Assembly: GCF_013927005.1 (NCBI RefSeq)
Contig: NZ_CP055930.1
Location: forward strand, 2,356,001-2,420,000
Length of the DNA: 64,000 nt
From: Enterobacter sp. RHBSTW-00175
Lineage (GTDB): Bacteria > Pseudomonadota > Gammaproteobacteria > Enterobacterales > Enterobacteriaceae
Direction of reading: 5' to 3'
The translations under genes were made by a program, and so were the position numbers. The notes under the pieces were generated by a model, which worked only from the letters and a program-made list of their open reading frames with translations, was not told where the DNA came from and searched no databases. Below, in pieces: positions 34,246 to 48,058 of this stretch. Every line of letters begins with the position of its first letter. Position 1 is the stretch's first letter.

Positions 34246-34944
34246 GTGGCAGTGAACAGTTTTAACGAAGGGGCGGTAACGCCCCTTTTGTCTGTCTGGC
34301 GTGGTGCACTCGCGCTGGCCGGCGTGCTGTTGCTGTCAGCCTGTAGTCATGACTCCTCTCTGCCACCGTTTACCGGCAGCGGCTACGCTGACAATCAGGG
34401 AGCAGTCAGGATATGGCGCAAAGATTCTGGCGGGGAAGTTCATCTTCTCTCTGCCTTCAGCCCGTGGCACAGCGGCGATACCTCAACCGCTGAGTACCGC
34501 TGGCAAGACGACACCCTGTCGCTTATCGAGCTGAATATCTACAGTAAGACCCCCGAACATGTCCGTGTGCGTTTTGACGACCATGGCGAGCTGAGTTTTA
34601 TGCAGCGTGAAGTGAGTGGGCAAAAGCAGCAACTTTCCAGCGATCAAATCGCCCTCTATAAATACCGTGCTGAACAAATTCGTCAGACCAGCGATGCGCT
34701 GCGTCAGGGACGTGTCGTGCTGCGTCAGGGACGCTGGCATGTGGATGGTACGGTCACCACCTGCGAAGGGCAGACGGTGAAGCCTGAACTTGAAACCTGG
34801 GCGATACAACATATTCAACGTCGACAGCAAAAGTCGTCGGTTGAAGTGAGTGTATCCTGGCTGGAAGCACCGGAAGGATCTCAGCTGCTGCTGGTGGCGA
34901 ACGAAAATTTCTGCACCTGGCAGCCGATGGAGAAGAGTTTCTGA
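34246..34944 (+). CDS. yjaH: YjaH-family putative lipoprotein (DUF1481)
   Basis: The 232-residue product matches E. coli YjaH from NSFNEG onward. A hydrophobic stretch ends in LLSAC (Cys33), a lipobox, so it is probably exported and lipid-anchored. Function is unknown. The start is GTG five bases after hupA with no clear ribosome-binding site, and the hupA terminator lies inside its first codons. A later start (TTG at 34288) would still keep the lipobox but also lacks a good binding site. It converges on purD. Confidence 0.8.
   Translation: MAVNSFNEGAVTPLLSVWRGALALAGVLLLSACSHDSSLPPFTGSGYADNQGAVRIWRKDSGGEVHLLSAFSPWHSGDTSTAEYRWQDDTLSLIELNIYSKTPEHVRVRFDDHGELSFMQREVSGQKQQLSSDQIALYKYRAEQIRQTSDALRQGRVVLRQGRWHVDGTVTTCEGQTVKPELETWAIQHIQRRQQKSSVEVSVSWLEAPEGSQLLLVANENFCTWQPMEKSF
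34268..34289 (+). terminator. Terminator after hupA, inside the yjaH frame
   Basis: An eight-base stem AAGGGGCG/CGCCCCTT with a GTAA loop runs into TTTT. It lies 28 bases past the hupA stop and within the first codons of yjaH as annotated, coding for the residues EGAVTPL. Confidence 0.75.
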
Positions 34945-34952
34945 CGTAATTT

Positions 34953-34988
34953 CCCTCTCCCGGTGGGAGAGGGTTAGGGTTAGAGGGT
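34953..34988. repeat. CCCTCTCCC hairpin repeat between yjaH and purD
   Basis: A perfect nine-base stem CCCTCTCCC/GGGAGAGGG with a GGT-type loop is followed by TTAGGGTTAGAGGG. It is one of several dispersed copies in the window and lies between two convergent genes. Confidence 0.8.
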
Positions 34989-34989
34989 A

Positions 34990-36282
34990 TTACTCGCCCT
35001 GCTCACGCGCTATCGCGCGATAACCAATATCCCGGCGGCTGAAGCTACCGTTCCAGTGAATATCTGCCATCAACGCATACGCACGCTTCTGAGCCTCTGC
35101 GACGGTATTGCCAAGCGCAGTCGCGCACAGCACGCGGCCACCGTTGGTCAGCACGCGATCGTCATCAGACAGTTTCGTCCCCGCATGGAATACCTTACCG
35201 CCTTCAGTCTCTTCCAGCGGCAGACCGTGGATTTCGTCACCGGTGTTGTAGTTACCCGGATAACCGCCCGCAGCAATCACCACGCCCAGAGAAGCACGTT
35301 CGTCCCACTCGGAGTTTTTCTCGTCCAGCTTGCCTTCGCAGGCCGCCAGACACAGATCAACCAGATCGGATTTCATGCGCAGCATGATCGGCTGAGTTTC
35401 AGGATCGCCAAAGCGACAGTTGAACTCGATAACCTTCGGATTACCCTGCTTGTCGATCATCAGGCCCGCATAGAGGAAACCGGTGTAGGTGTTACCTTCG
35501 GCCGCCATGCCTTTTACGGTTGGCCAGATAATGCGATCCATCGTGCGCTGATGCACGTCATCAGTCACGACCGGAGCCGGGGAGTACGCGCCCATACCGC
35601 CAGTATTCGGGCCGGTATCCGCATCGCCAACACGTTTGTGATCCTGGCTGGTGGCCATTGGCAGTACGTGCTCGCCGTCGACCATCACGATAAAGCTCGC
35701 CTCTTCACCGTCGAGGAACTCCTCGATAACAATACGGTGGCCAGCGTCACCAAACGCGTTGCCTGCCAGCATATCCTGGACTGCAGCTTCTGCTTCTTCG
35801 AGGGTCATCGCCACGATAACACCTTTACCGGCAGCCAGGCCGTCGGCTTTAATAACAATCGGCGCGCCTTTTTCACGCAGATAAGCCAGGGCTGGCTCAA
35901 CTTCCGTGAAGTTCTGGTATTCCGCAGTGGGAATATTGTGGCGAGCGAGGAAATCTTTGGTGAACGCTTTGGAGCCTTCGAGCTGCGCGGCGCCTTCGGT
36001 TGGACCGAAGATTTTCAGGCCCGCAGCGCGGAATGCATCAACCACGCCAATCACCAGCGGAGCTTCCGGGCCAACGATAGTCAGGTCGATCTTCTCGTTC
36101 TGGGCAAAGCTCAGCAGCGCCGGGATATCTGTTACGCCGATAGCCACGTTTTGCAGCGCAGGCTCCAGCGCCGTACCGGCGTTGCCTGGTGCGACAAAGA
36201 CGGTTTTCACCAGCGGGGATTGTGCTGCTTTCCACGCCAGAGCGTGCTCGCGCCCGCCGTTACCAATCACTAATACTTTCAT
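34990..36282 (-). CDS. purD: Phosphoribosylamine-glycine ligase PurD
   Basis: PurD joins glycine to phosphoribosylamine with ATP, the second step of purine synthesis. The 430-residue ATP-grasp protein starts MKVLVIGNGGREHALAWK and has ADGLAAGKGV, EEFLDGEEAS, HKRVGDADTGPNTGGMGAYSPAP and FNCRFGDPETQ. It is one residue longer than E. coli PurD. It follows purH after 15 bases. Confidence 0.97.
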   Translation of the reverse strand: MKVLVIGNGGREHALAWKAAQSPLVKTVFVAPGNAGTALEPALQNVAIGVTDIPALLSFAQNEKIDLTIVGPEAPLVIGVVDAFRAAGLKIFGPTEGAAQLEGSKAFTKDFLARHNIPTAEYQNFTEVEPALAYLREKGAPIVIKADGLAAGKGVIVAMTLEEAEAAVQDMLAGNAFGDAGHRIVIEEFLDGEEASFIVMVDGEHVLPMATSQDHKRVGDADTGPNTGGMGAYSPAPVVTDDVHQRTMDRIIWPTVKGMAAEGNTYTGFLYAGLMIDKQGNPKVIEFNCRFGDPETQPIMLRMKSDLVDLCLAACEGKLDEKNSEWDERASLGVVIAAGGYPGNYNTGDEIHGLPLEETEGGKVFHAGTKLSDDDRVLTNGGRVLCATALGNTVAEAQKRAYALMADIHWNGSFSRRDIGYRAIAREQGE

Positions 36283-36297
36283 TGTCTGCTCCGTGGA

Positions 36298-37887
36298 TTA
36301 ATGGCGGAAGTGGCGCATGTCGGTGAAGATCATCGCAATGCCGTGTTCATCGGCTGCGGCAATCACTTCGTCGTCACGAATGGAACCGCCAGGCTGGATC
36401 ACACAGGTGATACCTACAGCTGCGGCAGCATCGATACCGTCACGGAACGGGAAGAAGGCGTCAGACGCCATGGCGGAGCCTTTCACTTCCAGACCTTCGT
36501 CACCTGCTTTGATGCCGGCGATTTTGGCAGAATAAACGCGGCTCATCTGGCCTGCGCCTATTCCGATGGTCATGTTCTCTTTTGCATAAACAATGGCGTT
36601 GGATTTCACGAACTTCGCCACTTTCCAGCAGAACAGCGCATCACGCAGTTCCTGCTCGGTTGGCTGGCGCTTAGTTACAACGCGCAGATCACCCGCCGTG
36701 ACCATACCCAGATCGCGATCCTGAACCAGCAGGCCGCCGTTCACGCGTTTGAAGTCCAGGCCTGATACGCGCTCAGCCCACTGACCGCAAACCAGCACGC
36801 GCACGTTCTGTTTTGCGGCGGTGATTTTCAGGGCTTCTTCCGTGGCAGATGGCGCGATGATCACTTCAACAAACTGACGGGAGATGATGGCCTGTGCGGT
36901 TTCAGCATCCAGTTCGCGGTTGAAAGCAATAATGCCGCCGAATGCAGAGGTCGGGTCAGTTTTATAAGCGCGATCGTAGGCATCCAGAATAGAGGTGCTT
37001 ACCGCCACGCCGCATGGGTTTGCGTGCTTCACAATAACGCAGGCTGGCTCGCTGAACTCTTTCACACATTCCAGCGCGGCATCGGTGTCGGCAATGTTGT
37101 TATAAGAGAGCGCTTTGCCCTGAACCTGCTGTGCAGTCGCCACAGATGCTTCTTTTACTTCTTCTTCTATATAGAAGGCAGCCTGCTGGTGGCTGTTCTC
37201 ACCGTAACGCATATCCTGCTTCTTAATGAAGTTCAGGTTCAGGGTACGTGGGAAGCGACCAGACGGCTCACGGCTTTCGCCATGATAAGCTGGCACCAGG
37301 CTACCGAAGTAGTTGGCGATCATGCTGTCGTAAGCGGCGGTGTGTTCGAAAGCTTTAATGGCGAGGTCGAAACGCGTATCCAGAGTCAGGGAGCCTTCGT
37401 TGGCATCCATCTCATTAATAATAGCAGCGTAGTCGTTGCTCTTAACCACGATGGCAACATCTTTATGGTTCTTGGCAGCGGAGCGCACCATGGTTGGGCC
37501 ACCGATATCAATATTCTCTACTGCATCTTCCAGAGAGCAGCCTTCGCGGGCAACGGTCTGGGCAAATGGGTAGAGGTTAACAACAACCATGTCGATCGGC
37601 GCAATATCATGTTGTTCCATAATACCGTCATCCTGGCCGCGACGGCCAAGGATGCCGCCATGCACTTTCGGGTGCAGAGTTTTCACGCGTCCATCCATCA
37701 TTTCCGGGAAACCGGTGTAATCGGACACTTCGGTAACCGGCAAGCCTTTATCTGCTAACAGGCGAGCAGTTCCGCCAGTAGAAAGCAGCTCTACACCACG
37801 TGCAGAAAGTGCCTGAGCGAATTCGACGATACCGGCTTTATCAGAAACACTGAGCAGAGCGCGGCGGATTGGACGACGTTGTTGCAT
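36298..37887 (-). CDS. purH: Bifunctional AICAR transformylase/IMP cyclohydrolase PurH
   Basis: PurH carries out the last two steps to IMP. The start at [17 protein letters not shown] gives 529 residues as in E. coli; an in-frame start 18 codons earlier is not used. The N-terminal cyclohydrolase domain (MGS-like fold) includes STGGTARLL and [15 protein letters not shown]. The C-terminal transformylase shows [10 protein letters not shown] and ends in a histidine-rich tail. It is the first gene of purHD and carries a PurR operator upstream. Confidence 0.97.
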   Translation of the reverse strand: MQQRRPIRRALLSVSDKAGIVEFAQALSARGVELLSTGGTARLLADKGLPVTEVSDYTGFPEMMDGRVKTLHPKVHGGILGRRGQDDGIMEQHDIAPIDMVVVNLYPFAQTVAREGCSLEDAVENIDIGGPTMVRSAAKNHKDVAIVVKSNDYAAIINEMDANEGSLTLDTRFDLAIKAFEHTAAYDSMIANYFGSLVPAYHGESREPSGRFPRTLNLNFIKKQDMRYGENSHQQAAFYIEEEVKEASVATAQQVQGKALSYNNIADTDAALECVKEFSEPACVIVKHANPCGVAVSTSILDAYDRAYKTDPTSAFGGIIAFNRELDAETAQAIISRQFVEVIIAPSATEEALKITAAKQNVRVLVCGQWAERVSGLDFKRVNGGLLVQDRDLGMVTAGDLRVVTKRQPTEQELRDALFCWKVAKFVKSNAIVYAKENMTIGIGAGQMSRVYSAKIAGIKAGDEGLEVKGSAMASDAFFPFRDGIDAAAAVGITCVIQPGGSIRDDEVIAAADEHGIAMIFTDMRHFRH

Positions 37888-37995
37888 GGTAAATCCCCTG
37901 GATTTCACGATTACAGTGAGCGTTAGATGAATTTTCCACAAAAAAACTCAGCTAACACCCCTAACGGGACATCCTTGTCAGGCGCGAGCATTTTA

Positions 37996-38011
37996 ACGAA
38001 AACGTTTGCGC
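37996..38011 (-). promoter_or_regulatory. PurR operator of purHD
   Basis: The sixteen bases read ACGAAAACGTTTGCGC, 15 of 16 to the PurR consensus (reverse orientation). The centre is about 116 bases upstream of the purH start. Purine repression of purHD is therefore expected, as in E. coli. Confidence 0.9.
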
Positions 38012-38128
38012 AACGCTCGCGAATTTTCACTTTTTCGTAGTATTGTGGATAAGTCTGTGTGTAAAAAGGTATAAGGCGGGGTTTTGCTGTGGAATGCAGC
38101 AGTCAGTCATTTTTCTGCAATTTTTCTA

Positions 38129-38156
38129 TTGCGGCCTGCGGAGAACTCCCTATAAT
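38129..38156 (+). promoter_or_regulatory. rRNA operon promoter P1
   Basis: A -35 TTGCGG (38129-38134) and a perfect -10 TATAAT (38151-38156) are separated by 16 bases, the spacing of rrn P1 promoters. CTCCC before and GCGCC after the -10 match E. coli rrn P1. The AT-rich sequence before 38129 would serve as UP element. Confidence 0.92.
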
Positions 38157-38237
38157 GCGCCTCCATCGACACGGCGGATGTGAATCACTTCACAAACAAC
38201 GCGGTCGGTTGAAGAGAAAAAATCCTGAAATAACGGG

Positions 38238-38265
38238 TTGACTCTGAAAGAGGAAAGCGTAATAT
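38238..38265 (+). promoter_or_regulatory. rRNA operon promoter P2
   Basis: A -35 TTGACT (38238-38243) and -10 TAATAT (38260-38265) are 16 bases apart, 109 bases downstream of P1. The sequence matches the E. coli rrn P2 layout. Confidence 0.88.
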
Positions 38266-38304
38266 ACGCCACCTCGCAACGGTGAGCTGAAAGCCACGTT
38301 GCAC

Positions 38305-38316
38305 TGCTCTTTAACA
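38305..38316 (+). promoter_or_regulatory. rRNA leader antitermination boxA
   Basis: TGCTCTTTAACA is the conserved boxA bound by NusB-S10 for rRNA antitermination. The flanking TTTATCAGACAATCTGTGTG pairs with a matching segment after 16S to form the RNase III processing stalk. Confidence 0.9.
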
Positions 38317-38448
38317 ATTTATCAGACAATCTGTGTGGGCACTCAAAGTGACATGGATTCTTAACGTCGCAAGACGAAAAATGAATACCAAGTCTCTGAG
38401 TGAACATACGTAATTCATTACGAAGTTTAATTCACGAGCATCAAACTT

Positions 38449-39988
<1,540 letters not shown>

Positions 39989-40074
39989 CCTTAAAGAACC
40001 TGCCTTTGTAGTGCTCACACAGATTGTCTGATGAAAAGTAAATAGCAAGGCGTCTTGCCGAAGCAGACTTCAGT

Positions 40075-40150
40075 GTCCCCTTCGTCTAGAGGCCCAGGAC
40101 ACCGCCCTTTCACGGCGGTAACAGGGGTTCGAATCCCCTAGGGGACGCCA
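40075..40150 (+). tRNA. gltV: tRNA-Glu (TTC)
   Basis: This is a complete 76-base tRNA in the 16S-23S spacer, with acceptor stem GTCCCCT/AGGGGAC, anticodon TTC and encoded CCA. A single tRNA-Glu spacer matches E. coli rrnE, where the gene is gltV; the symbol rests on position. Confidence 0.96.
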
Positions 40151-40344
40151 CTTGCTGGTTTGTGAGTGAAAGTCGCCGACCCCCGTATCTCAAAACTGAC
40201 TCAGCGAGTCATGTTTGAGATATTTGCTCTTTAAAAATCTGGATCAAGCTGAAAATTGAAACGACACACCTTAAGTGGTGTGTTCGAGTCTCTCAAATTT
40301 TCGCAATTTGATGATGAATCGAAAGAAACATCTTCGGGTTGTGA

Positions 40345-43250
<2,906 letters not shown>

Positions 43251-43319
43251 ACAACGCCGAAGCTGTTTCGGCGGTTGAGAGACAGAATATTTTCAGCCTG
43301 ATACAGATTTAACAGAATT

Positions 43320-43439
43320 TGCCTGGCGGCTTTAGCGCGGTGGTCCCACCTGACCCCATGCCGAACTCAGAAGTGAAACGCCGTAGCGCCGATGGTAGTG
43401 TGGGGTCTCCCCATGTGAGAGTAGGGAACTGCCAGGCAT
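43320..43439 (+). rRNA. rrf: 5S ribosomal RNA
   Basis: A 120-base gene from TGCCTGGCGGC to CTGCCAGGCAT with paired ends. It is the last rRNA of the operon, followed by tandem terminators. Confidence 0.98.
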
Positions 43440-43450
43440 CAATTAAAATG

Positions 43451-43486
43451 AAAGGCCCAGTCGAAAGACTGGGCCTTTTGTTTTAG
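43451..43486 (+). terminator. rRNA operon terminator T1
   Basis: An AAAGGCCCAGTC/GACTGGGCCTTTT stem with a GAAA-type loop and a T-rich tail follows the 5S gene. It matches the T1 terminator of E. coli rrnB. Confidence 0.95.
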
Positions 43487-43594
43487 GTGTTGTTTGTCGG
43501 TGAGGGCTCTCCTGAGTAGGACAAATCCGCCGGGAGCGGATTTGCACAGCACGGAGTGCTGCCCGCAGGGTGCCGGGCAGGAAGCCCGGCATAC

Positions 43595-43614
43595 AACTGC
43601 CAGGCATCAATTAA
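43595..43614 (+). repeat. Second copy of the 5S 3' end (5S remnant)
   Basis: Twenty bases, AACTGCCAGGCATCAATTAA, repeat exactly the sequence at the real 5S end (43428-43446). The repeat sits between T1 and T2, as in E. coli rrnB, where it is taken as the trace of a deleted second 5S gene. Confidence 0.8.
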
Positions 43615-43616
43615 GA

Positions 43617-43650
43617 AGAACCCCGTACCGAAAGGTGCGGGGTTTTTTGC
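43617..43650 (+). terminator. rRNA operon terminator T2
   Basis: A stem GAACCCCGTACC/GGTGCGGGGTT with a GAAA loop and six T residues lies about 160 bases after T1. The stem sequence differs from E. coli T2 but the place is the same. Confidence 0.9.
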
Positions 43651-43667
43651 TTTTGTGCGTAAAAAAT

Positions 43668-43738
43668 GCCCGGTGGCGCTACGCTTACCGGACCTGCAAA
43701 ACCGTAGGCCGGGTAAGGCGAAGCCGCCACCCGGCAAT
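43668..43738. repeat. REP/BIME pair upstream of metA
   Basis: Two REP units in opposite orientation (TGCCCGGTGGCGCTACGC and GTAGGCCGGGTAAGGCG... ending CCACCCGGCA) are separated by a short link. They lie between the rRNA terminator and the metA promoter. Confidence 0.85.
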
Positions 43739-43818
43739 GTCGACCGCACGATCCCTCCTTGAAACTTTCTCACCTTTCACTTGCAGGCTCGACATTCAGG
43801 CCATTTCTGCGTATCGTT

Positions 43819-43850
43819 AGCTATCTGGATGTCTAAACGTTTATACGTAT
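43819..43850 (+). promoter_or_regulatory. Tandem MetJ boxes of metA
   Basis: Four adjacent eight-base units (AGCTATCT, GGATGTCT, AAACGTTT, ATACGTAT) resemble the Met box AGACGTCT. The best are the second and third. MetJ with S-adenosylmethionine should repress metA here, as in E. coli. They lie 20 to 51 bases before the start codon. Confidence 0.75.
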
Positions 43851-43869
43851 GCTGTGAGGATATAAGGTT

Positions 43870-44799
43870 ATGCCGATTCGGGTGCAGGACGAGCTACCAG
43901 CCGTCAATTTCTTACGTGAAGAAAATGTCTTCGTAATGACAGCTTCACGTGCAACAGGTCAGGAAATTCGCCCGCTGAAGGTGCTTATTCTCAATCTGAT
44001 GCCGAAAAAGATCGAAACAGAGAATCAGTTCCTGCGTCTGCTGTCGAACTCGCCGCTTCAGGTGGATATCCAGCTGCTGCGTATCGATGCCCGTGAGTCG
44101 CGCAATACCCCTTCTGAGCATCTGAACAATTTCTACTGTAATTTCGACGATATCCGCGACGAAAATTTCGATGGTCTGATCGTGACTGGCGCACCGCTTG
44201 GGTTGGTAGAGTTTAATGATGTCGCCTACTGGCCGCAGATCAAACAGGTGCTGGAGTGGGCAAAAGATCACGTCACCTCCACACTCTTTGTCTGTTGGGC
44301 GGTACAAGCCGCGCTGAACATTCTTTATGGTATCCCCAAACAAACCCGCACTGAAAAGCTCTCTGGCGTATACGAACACCACATCCTTCATCCTCATGCG
44401 CTGCTGACGCGCGGTTTTGATGACTCCTTCCTCGCCCCGCATTCCCGCTATGCCGATTTCCCGGCACAGCTGATCCGTGATTACACCGATCTCGAGATCC
44501 TGGCGGAAACGGAAGAGGGTGATGCCTACTTGTTTGCCAGCAAAGACAAGCGTATCGCGTTTGTGACCGGGCATCCTGAGTACGATCCAAACACACTCGC
44601 GGCGGAGTTTTTCCGCGATGTTGAAGCCGGTTTAAGCCCGGAAGTTCCTTATAACTATTTCCCAAAAGACGACCCACAAAACAAACCACGGGCCACCTGG
44701 CGCAGCCATGGAAATCTGCTCTTCACCAACTGGCTCAACTATTACGTCTATCAAATCACGCCATACGATCTGCGCCACATGAATCCGACGCTGGAGTAA
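43870..44799 (+). CDS. metA: Homoserine O-succinyltransferase MetA
   Basis: MetA activates homoserine with succinyl-CoA, the first committed step of methionine synthesis. Its 309 residues equal E. coli. The catalytic Cys142 is in [11 protein letters not shown], and the His/Glu pair lies in VTGHPEYD. It is transcribed alone; E. coli genes yjaA and yjaB, found between rrnE and metA there, are missing. Confidence 0.97.
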   Translation: MPIRVQDELPAVNFLREENVFVMTASRATGQEIRPLKVLILNLMPKKIETENQFLRLLSNSPLQVDIQLLRIDARESRNTPSEHLNNFYCNFDDIRDENFDGLIVTGAPLGLVEFNDVAYWPQIKQVLEWAKDHVTSTLFVCWAVQAALNILYGIPKQTRTEKLSGVYEHHILHPHALLTRGFDDSFLAPHSRYADFPAQLIRDYTDLEILAETEEGDAYLFASKDKRIAFVTGHPEYDPNTLAAEFFRDVEAGLSPEVPYNYFPKDDPQNKPRATWRSHGNLLFTNWLNYYVYQITPYDLRHMNPTLE

Positions 44800-44842
44800 T
44801 CCACTACTCTGGACGATCCTAAAGCGTTTCAGCTATTCAGAT

Positions 44843-44868
44843 CAGGCACCTTCGGGTGCCTTTTTTAT
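44843..44868 (+). terminator. Terminator after metA
   Basis: A stem AGGCACC/GGTGCCT with a TTCG loop is followed by a run of T residues. Confidence 0.92.
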
Positions 44869-44946
44869 TTCCGAAATGCCACTCAACATTGCAAAAAACT
44901 TTAACTCTATATTAATCAGCAAGTTGCATTCAATTAATAATTAAAA

Positions 44947-44986
44947 TGGAAATTGTTTTTGATTTTGAAAAAATTATAGATAATCT
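44947..44986 (+). promoter_or_regulatory. aceBAK promoter with IclR operator
   Basis: TGGAAATTGTTTTTGATTTTG-like sequence begins at 44947 and matches the IclR site before E. coli aceB. It overlaps a -35 candidate TTGATT (44959-44964) and a -10 candidate TAATCT (44981-44986) with 16 bases between. IclR bound here would block RNA polymerase. Confidence 0.7.
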
Positions 44987-45069
44987 TAATTCTGCTGAGC
45001 GAAAACCACACAACGATCTTTCGCTCGCATTGGGGGAGTGTTTTTGGATCTTTGATGAGGAGCAGAATG

Positions 45070-46671
45070 ATGACTCAACAGGCAACCACGGCCGACGAAC
45101 TGGCTTTTAACCAGCCACATGGCGAACAAGAGCAGCAAATCTTAACGCCAGAGGCTGTCGAATTCCTGACCGAACTGGTGACCCGCTTTACGCCAAAGCG
45201 CAATAAGCTGCTGGCGGCACGCATCCATCAACAGCAGGAAATTGACGATGGCAAGTTGCCTGGATTTATTTCGGAAACCGCTTCCATTCGCCGTAGTGAC
45301 TGGACAATCCGCGGTATTCCTGAAGACTTACAGGATCGTCGCGTCGAGATCACCGGCCCGGTGGAGCGCAAAATGGTGATCAACGCCATGAACGCCAACG
45401 TTAAAGTCTTTATGGCCGATTTTGAAGACTCTCTGGCTCCGGACTGGCGCAAAGTCATCGATGGGCAAATCAACCTGCGTGATGCCGTGAACGGCACCAT
45501 CAGCTATACCAACGAAGCCGGGAAAATCTACCAGCTCAAGCCGAACCCGGCAGTGCTGATTTGCCGTGTACGTGGTCTGCATCTGCCTGAAAAGCATGTC
45601 ACCTGGCGCGGTGAAGCCATTCCTGGCAGCCTGTTCGATTTTGCCCTCTATTTCTTCCACAACTACAAAAGCTTGCTGGCGAAAGGCAGCGGCCCGTACT
45701 TCTATCTGCCAAAAACCCAGTCCTGGCAGGAAGCGGCCTGGTGGAGTGAAGTCTTTAGCTATGCAGAAGATCGTTTCAACCTGTCGCGGGGCACCATTAA
45801 AGCCACGCTGTTAATTGAAACGCTGCCGGCGGTATTCCAGATGAATGAAATCCTGCACGCGCTGCGTGACCACATTGTTGGCCTGAACTGCGGACGCTGG
45901 GACTACATCTTTAGCTACATCAAAACCCTGAAAAATCACGCTGACCGCGTGCTGCCGGATCGTCAGGTTGTCACCATGGACAAGCCATTCCTCAGCGCCT
46001 ATTCGCGTCTGCTGATTAAGACCTGCCACAAGCGCGGTGCGTTTGCGATGGGCGGTATGGCGGCATTTATTCCAAGCAAAGACACCGAGCGAAACAACCA
46101 GGTGCTCAACAAGGTGAAAGCCGACAAAGAGCTGGAAGCACGTAACGGCCATGACGGCACGTGGATTGCGCACCCGGGCCTTGCCGATACGGCGATGGAC
46201 GTATTCAACCGCGTACTGGGCGACAACAAAAACCAGCTGTTTGTCACGCGCGAAGAGGATGCGCCAACCGCAGAAGAGCAGCTACTGGCGCCGTGTACGG
46301 GCGAACGCACTGAAGAGGGAATGCGCGCCAATATTCGCGTTGCCGTGCAGTACATCGAAGCGTGGATCTCCGGTAACGGCTGCGTGCCAATCTACGGGCT
46401 GATGGAAGATGCCGCCACGGCGGAGATCTCCCGTACCTCTATCTGGCAGTGGATCCATCACCAAAAAACGCTCAGTAACGGTAAGCCGGTAACCAAATCC
46501 TTGTTCCGTCAGATGCTGGCCGAAGAGATGCTGGTTATCCAGGACGAACTGGGCGAGCACCGCTTCAGTAGCGGGCGTTTTGACGACGCTGCGCGCCTGA
46601 TGGAGCAAATCACCACATCAGATGACTTAATCGACTTCCTCACCCTGCCAGGCTACCGCCTGCTTGCGTAA
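45070..46671 (+). CDS. aceB: Malate synthase A
   Basis: AceB condenses glyoxylate with acetyl-CoA to malate, the second glyoxylate-shunt step used on acetate. I set the start at the second of two adjacent ATGs ([11 protein letters not shown]), seven bases after AGGAG; this gives 533 residues as in E. coli. Conserved parts include [46 protein letters not shown] and the loop near [10 protein letters not shown]. It is the first gene of aceBAK. Confidence 0.97.
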   Translation: MTQQATTADELAFNQPHGEQEQQILTPEAVEFLTELVTRFTPKRNKLLAARIHQQQEIDDGKLPGFISETASIRRSDWTIRGIPEDLQDRRVEITGPVERKMVINAMNANVKVFMADFEDSLAPDWRKVIDGQINLRDAVNGTISYTNEAGKIYQLKPNPAVLICRVRGLHLPEKHVTWRGEAIPGSLFDFALYFFHNYKSLLAKGSGPYFYLPKTQSWQEAAWWSEVFSYAEDRFNLSRGTIKATLLIETLPAVFQMNEILHALRDHIVGLNCGRWDYIFSYIKTLKNHADRVLPDRQVVTMDKPFLSAYSRLLIKTCHKRGAFAMGGMAAFIPSKDTERNNQVLNKVKADKELEARNGHDGTWIAHPGLADTAMDVFNRVLGDNKNQLFVTREEDAPTAEEQLLAPCTGERTEEGMRANIRVAVQYIEAWISGNGCVPIYGLMEDAATAEISRTSIWQWIHHQKTLSNGKPVTKSLFRQMLAEEMLVIQDELGEHRFSSGRFDDAARLMEQITTSDDLIDFLTLPGYRLLA

Positions 46672-46702
46672 TCCACCACATAACAATATGGAGCATCTGC
46701 AC

Positions 46703-48007
46703 ATGAAAACACGTACCCAACAGATCGAAGAATTACAAAAAGAGTGGACACAGCCGCGCTGGGAAGGCATTCGTCGTCCGTACAGTGCCGAGGAAGTGGT
46801 GAGATTACGTGGCTCGGTCAACCCGGAGTGCACGCTGGCGCAGCTGGGTGCGGCCAAAATGTGGCGTCTGCTGCATGGCGGCTCGAAAAAAGGCTACATC
46901 AACAGCCTGGGGGCGCTGACGGGTGGTCAGGCGCTGCAACAGGCGAAGGCGGGTATTGAGGCGGTTTACCTGTCGGGCTGGCAGGTGGCGGCGGACGCCA
47001 ACCTCGCCTCCAGTATGTATCCGGATCAATCGCTCTATCCGGCAAACTCTGTGCCGTCGGTAGTGGATCGGATCAACAACACCTTCCGTCGTGCGGATCA
47101 GATCCAGTGGTCTGCGGGCATTGAGCCAAACGATCCGCGTTTTGTGGATTACTTCCTGCCGATCGTCGCTGATGCAGAAGCTGGTTTCGGTGGCGTGCTG
47201 AATGCGTTTGAGCTGATGAAATCGATGATTGAGGCTGGTGCAGCGGCCGTACACTTCGAAGATCAGCTGGCATCGGTGAAGAAGTGCGGACATATGGGCG
47301 GTAAGGTATTGGTTCCGACTCAGGAAGCGATTCAGAAACTGGTTGCAGCGCGTCTGGCTGCGGATGTTCTGGGTGTTCCGACGTTGGTGATTGCCCGTAC
47401 CGATGCAGACGCGGCTGACCTGATCACCTCTGACTGCGACCCGTATGATAGCGAGTTTATTACCGGTGAGCGTACCAGCGAAGGCTTCTACCGCACTCAT
47501 GCTGGCATTGAACAGGCTATCAGCCGTGGTCTTGCCTATGCCCCGTATGCAGACCTGGTGTGGTGTGAAACCTCGACACCGGATCTGGCGCTGGCAAAAC
47601 GCTTTGCCGATGCTATTCATGCGAAATATCCGGGCAAACTGCTGGCCTATAACTGTTCGCCATCCTTCAACTGGCAGAAGAATCTGGACGACAAAACGAT
47701 CGCCAGCTTCCAGCAGCAGCTGTCTGATATGGGCTACAAATATCAGTTCATCACCCTGGCGGGTATCCACAGCATGTGGTTCAACATGTTCGACCTGGCC
47801 CACGCTTATGCGCAGGGTGAGGGTATGAAGCACTATGTTGAGAAAGTACAACAGCCAGAGTTCGAGGCCGGTAAAGAGGGTTATACCTTCGTTTCTCACC
47901 AGCAGGAGGTGGGAACAGGCTACTTCGATAAAGTCACCACCATCATTCAGGGGGGCGCCTCCTCCGTGACGGCCTTAACGGGATCGACGGAAGAAGCACA
48001 GTTCTGA
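46703..48007 (+). CDS. aceA: Isocitrate lyase
   Basis: AceA splits isocitrate to succinate and glyoxylate, opening the glyoxylate shunt. The start at [15 protein letters not shown] gives 434 residues as in E. coli; the longer frame upstream overlaps the aceB end. The catalytic KKCGHMGGK (Cys195) and the flexible C-terminal lid are present. It is followed by a hairpin repeat and aceK. Confidence 0.98.
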   Translation: MKTRTQQIEELQKEWTQPRWEGIRRPYSAEEVVRLRGSVNPECTLAQLGAAKMWRLLHGGSKKGYINSLGALTGGQALQQAKAGIEAVYLSGWQVAADANLASSMYPDQSLYPANSVPSVVDRINNTFRRADQIQWSAGIEPNDPRFVDYFLPIVADAEAGFGGVLNAFELMKSMIEAGAAAVHFEDQLASVKKCGHMGGKVLVPTQEAIQKLVAARLAADVLGVPTLVIARTDADAADLITSDCDPYDSEFITGERTSEGFYRTHAGIEQAISRGLAYAPYADLVWCETSTPDLALAKRFADAIHAKYPGKLLAYNCSPSFNWQKNLDDKTIASFQQQLSDMGYKYQFITLAGIHSMWFNMFDLAHAYAQGEGMKHYVEKVQQPEFEAGKEGYTFVSHQQEVGTGYFDKVTTIIQGGASSVTALTGSTEEAQF

Positions 48008-48013
48008 TGTTTT

Positions 48014-48052
48014 CCCCCTCTCCCCGCTGGGGAGAGGGTTGGGGTGAGGGGG
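48014..48052. repeat. CCCTCTCCC hairpin repeat between aceA and aceK
   Basis: A perfect ten-base stem CCCTCTCCCC/GGGGAGAGGG with a GCT loop (48016-48038) is followed by TTGGGGTGAGGGGGA. The purine-rich tail ends six bases before the aceK ATG, so it serves as the aceK ribosome-binding site. Confidence 0.85.
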
Positions 48053-48058
48053 AATAAG

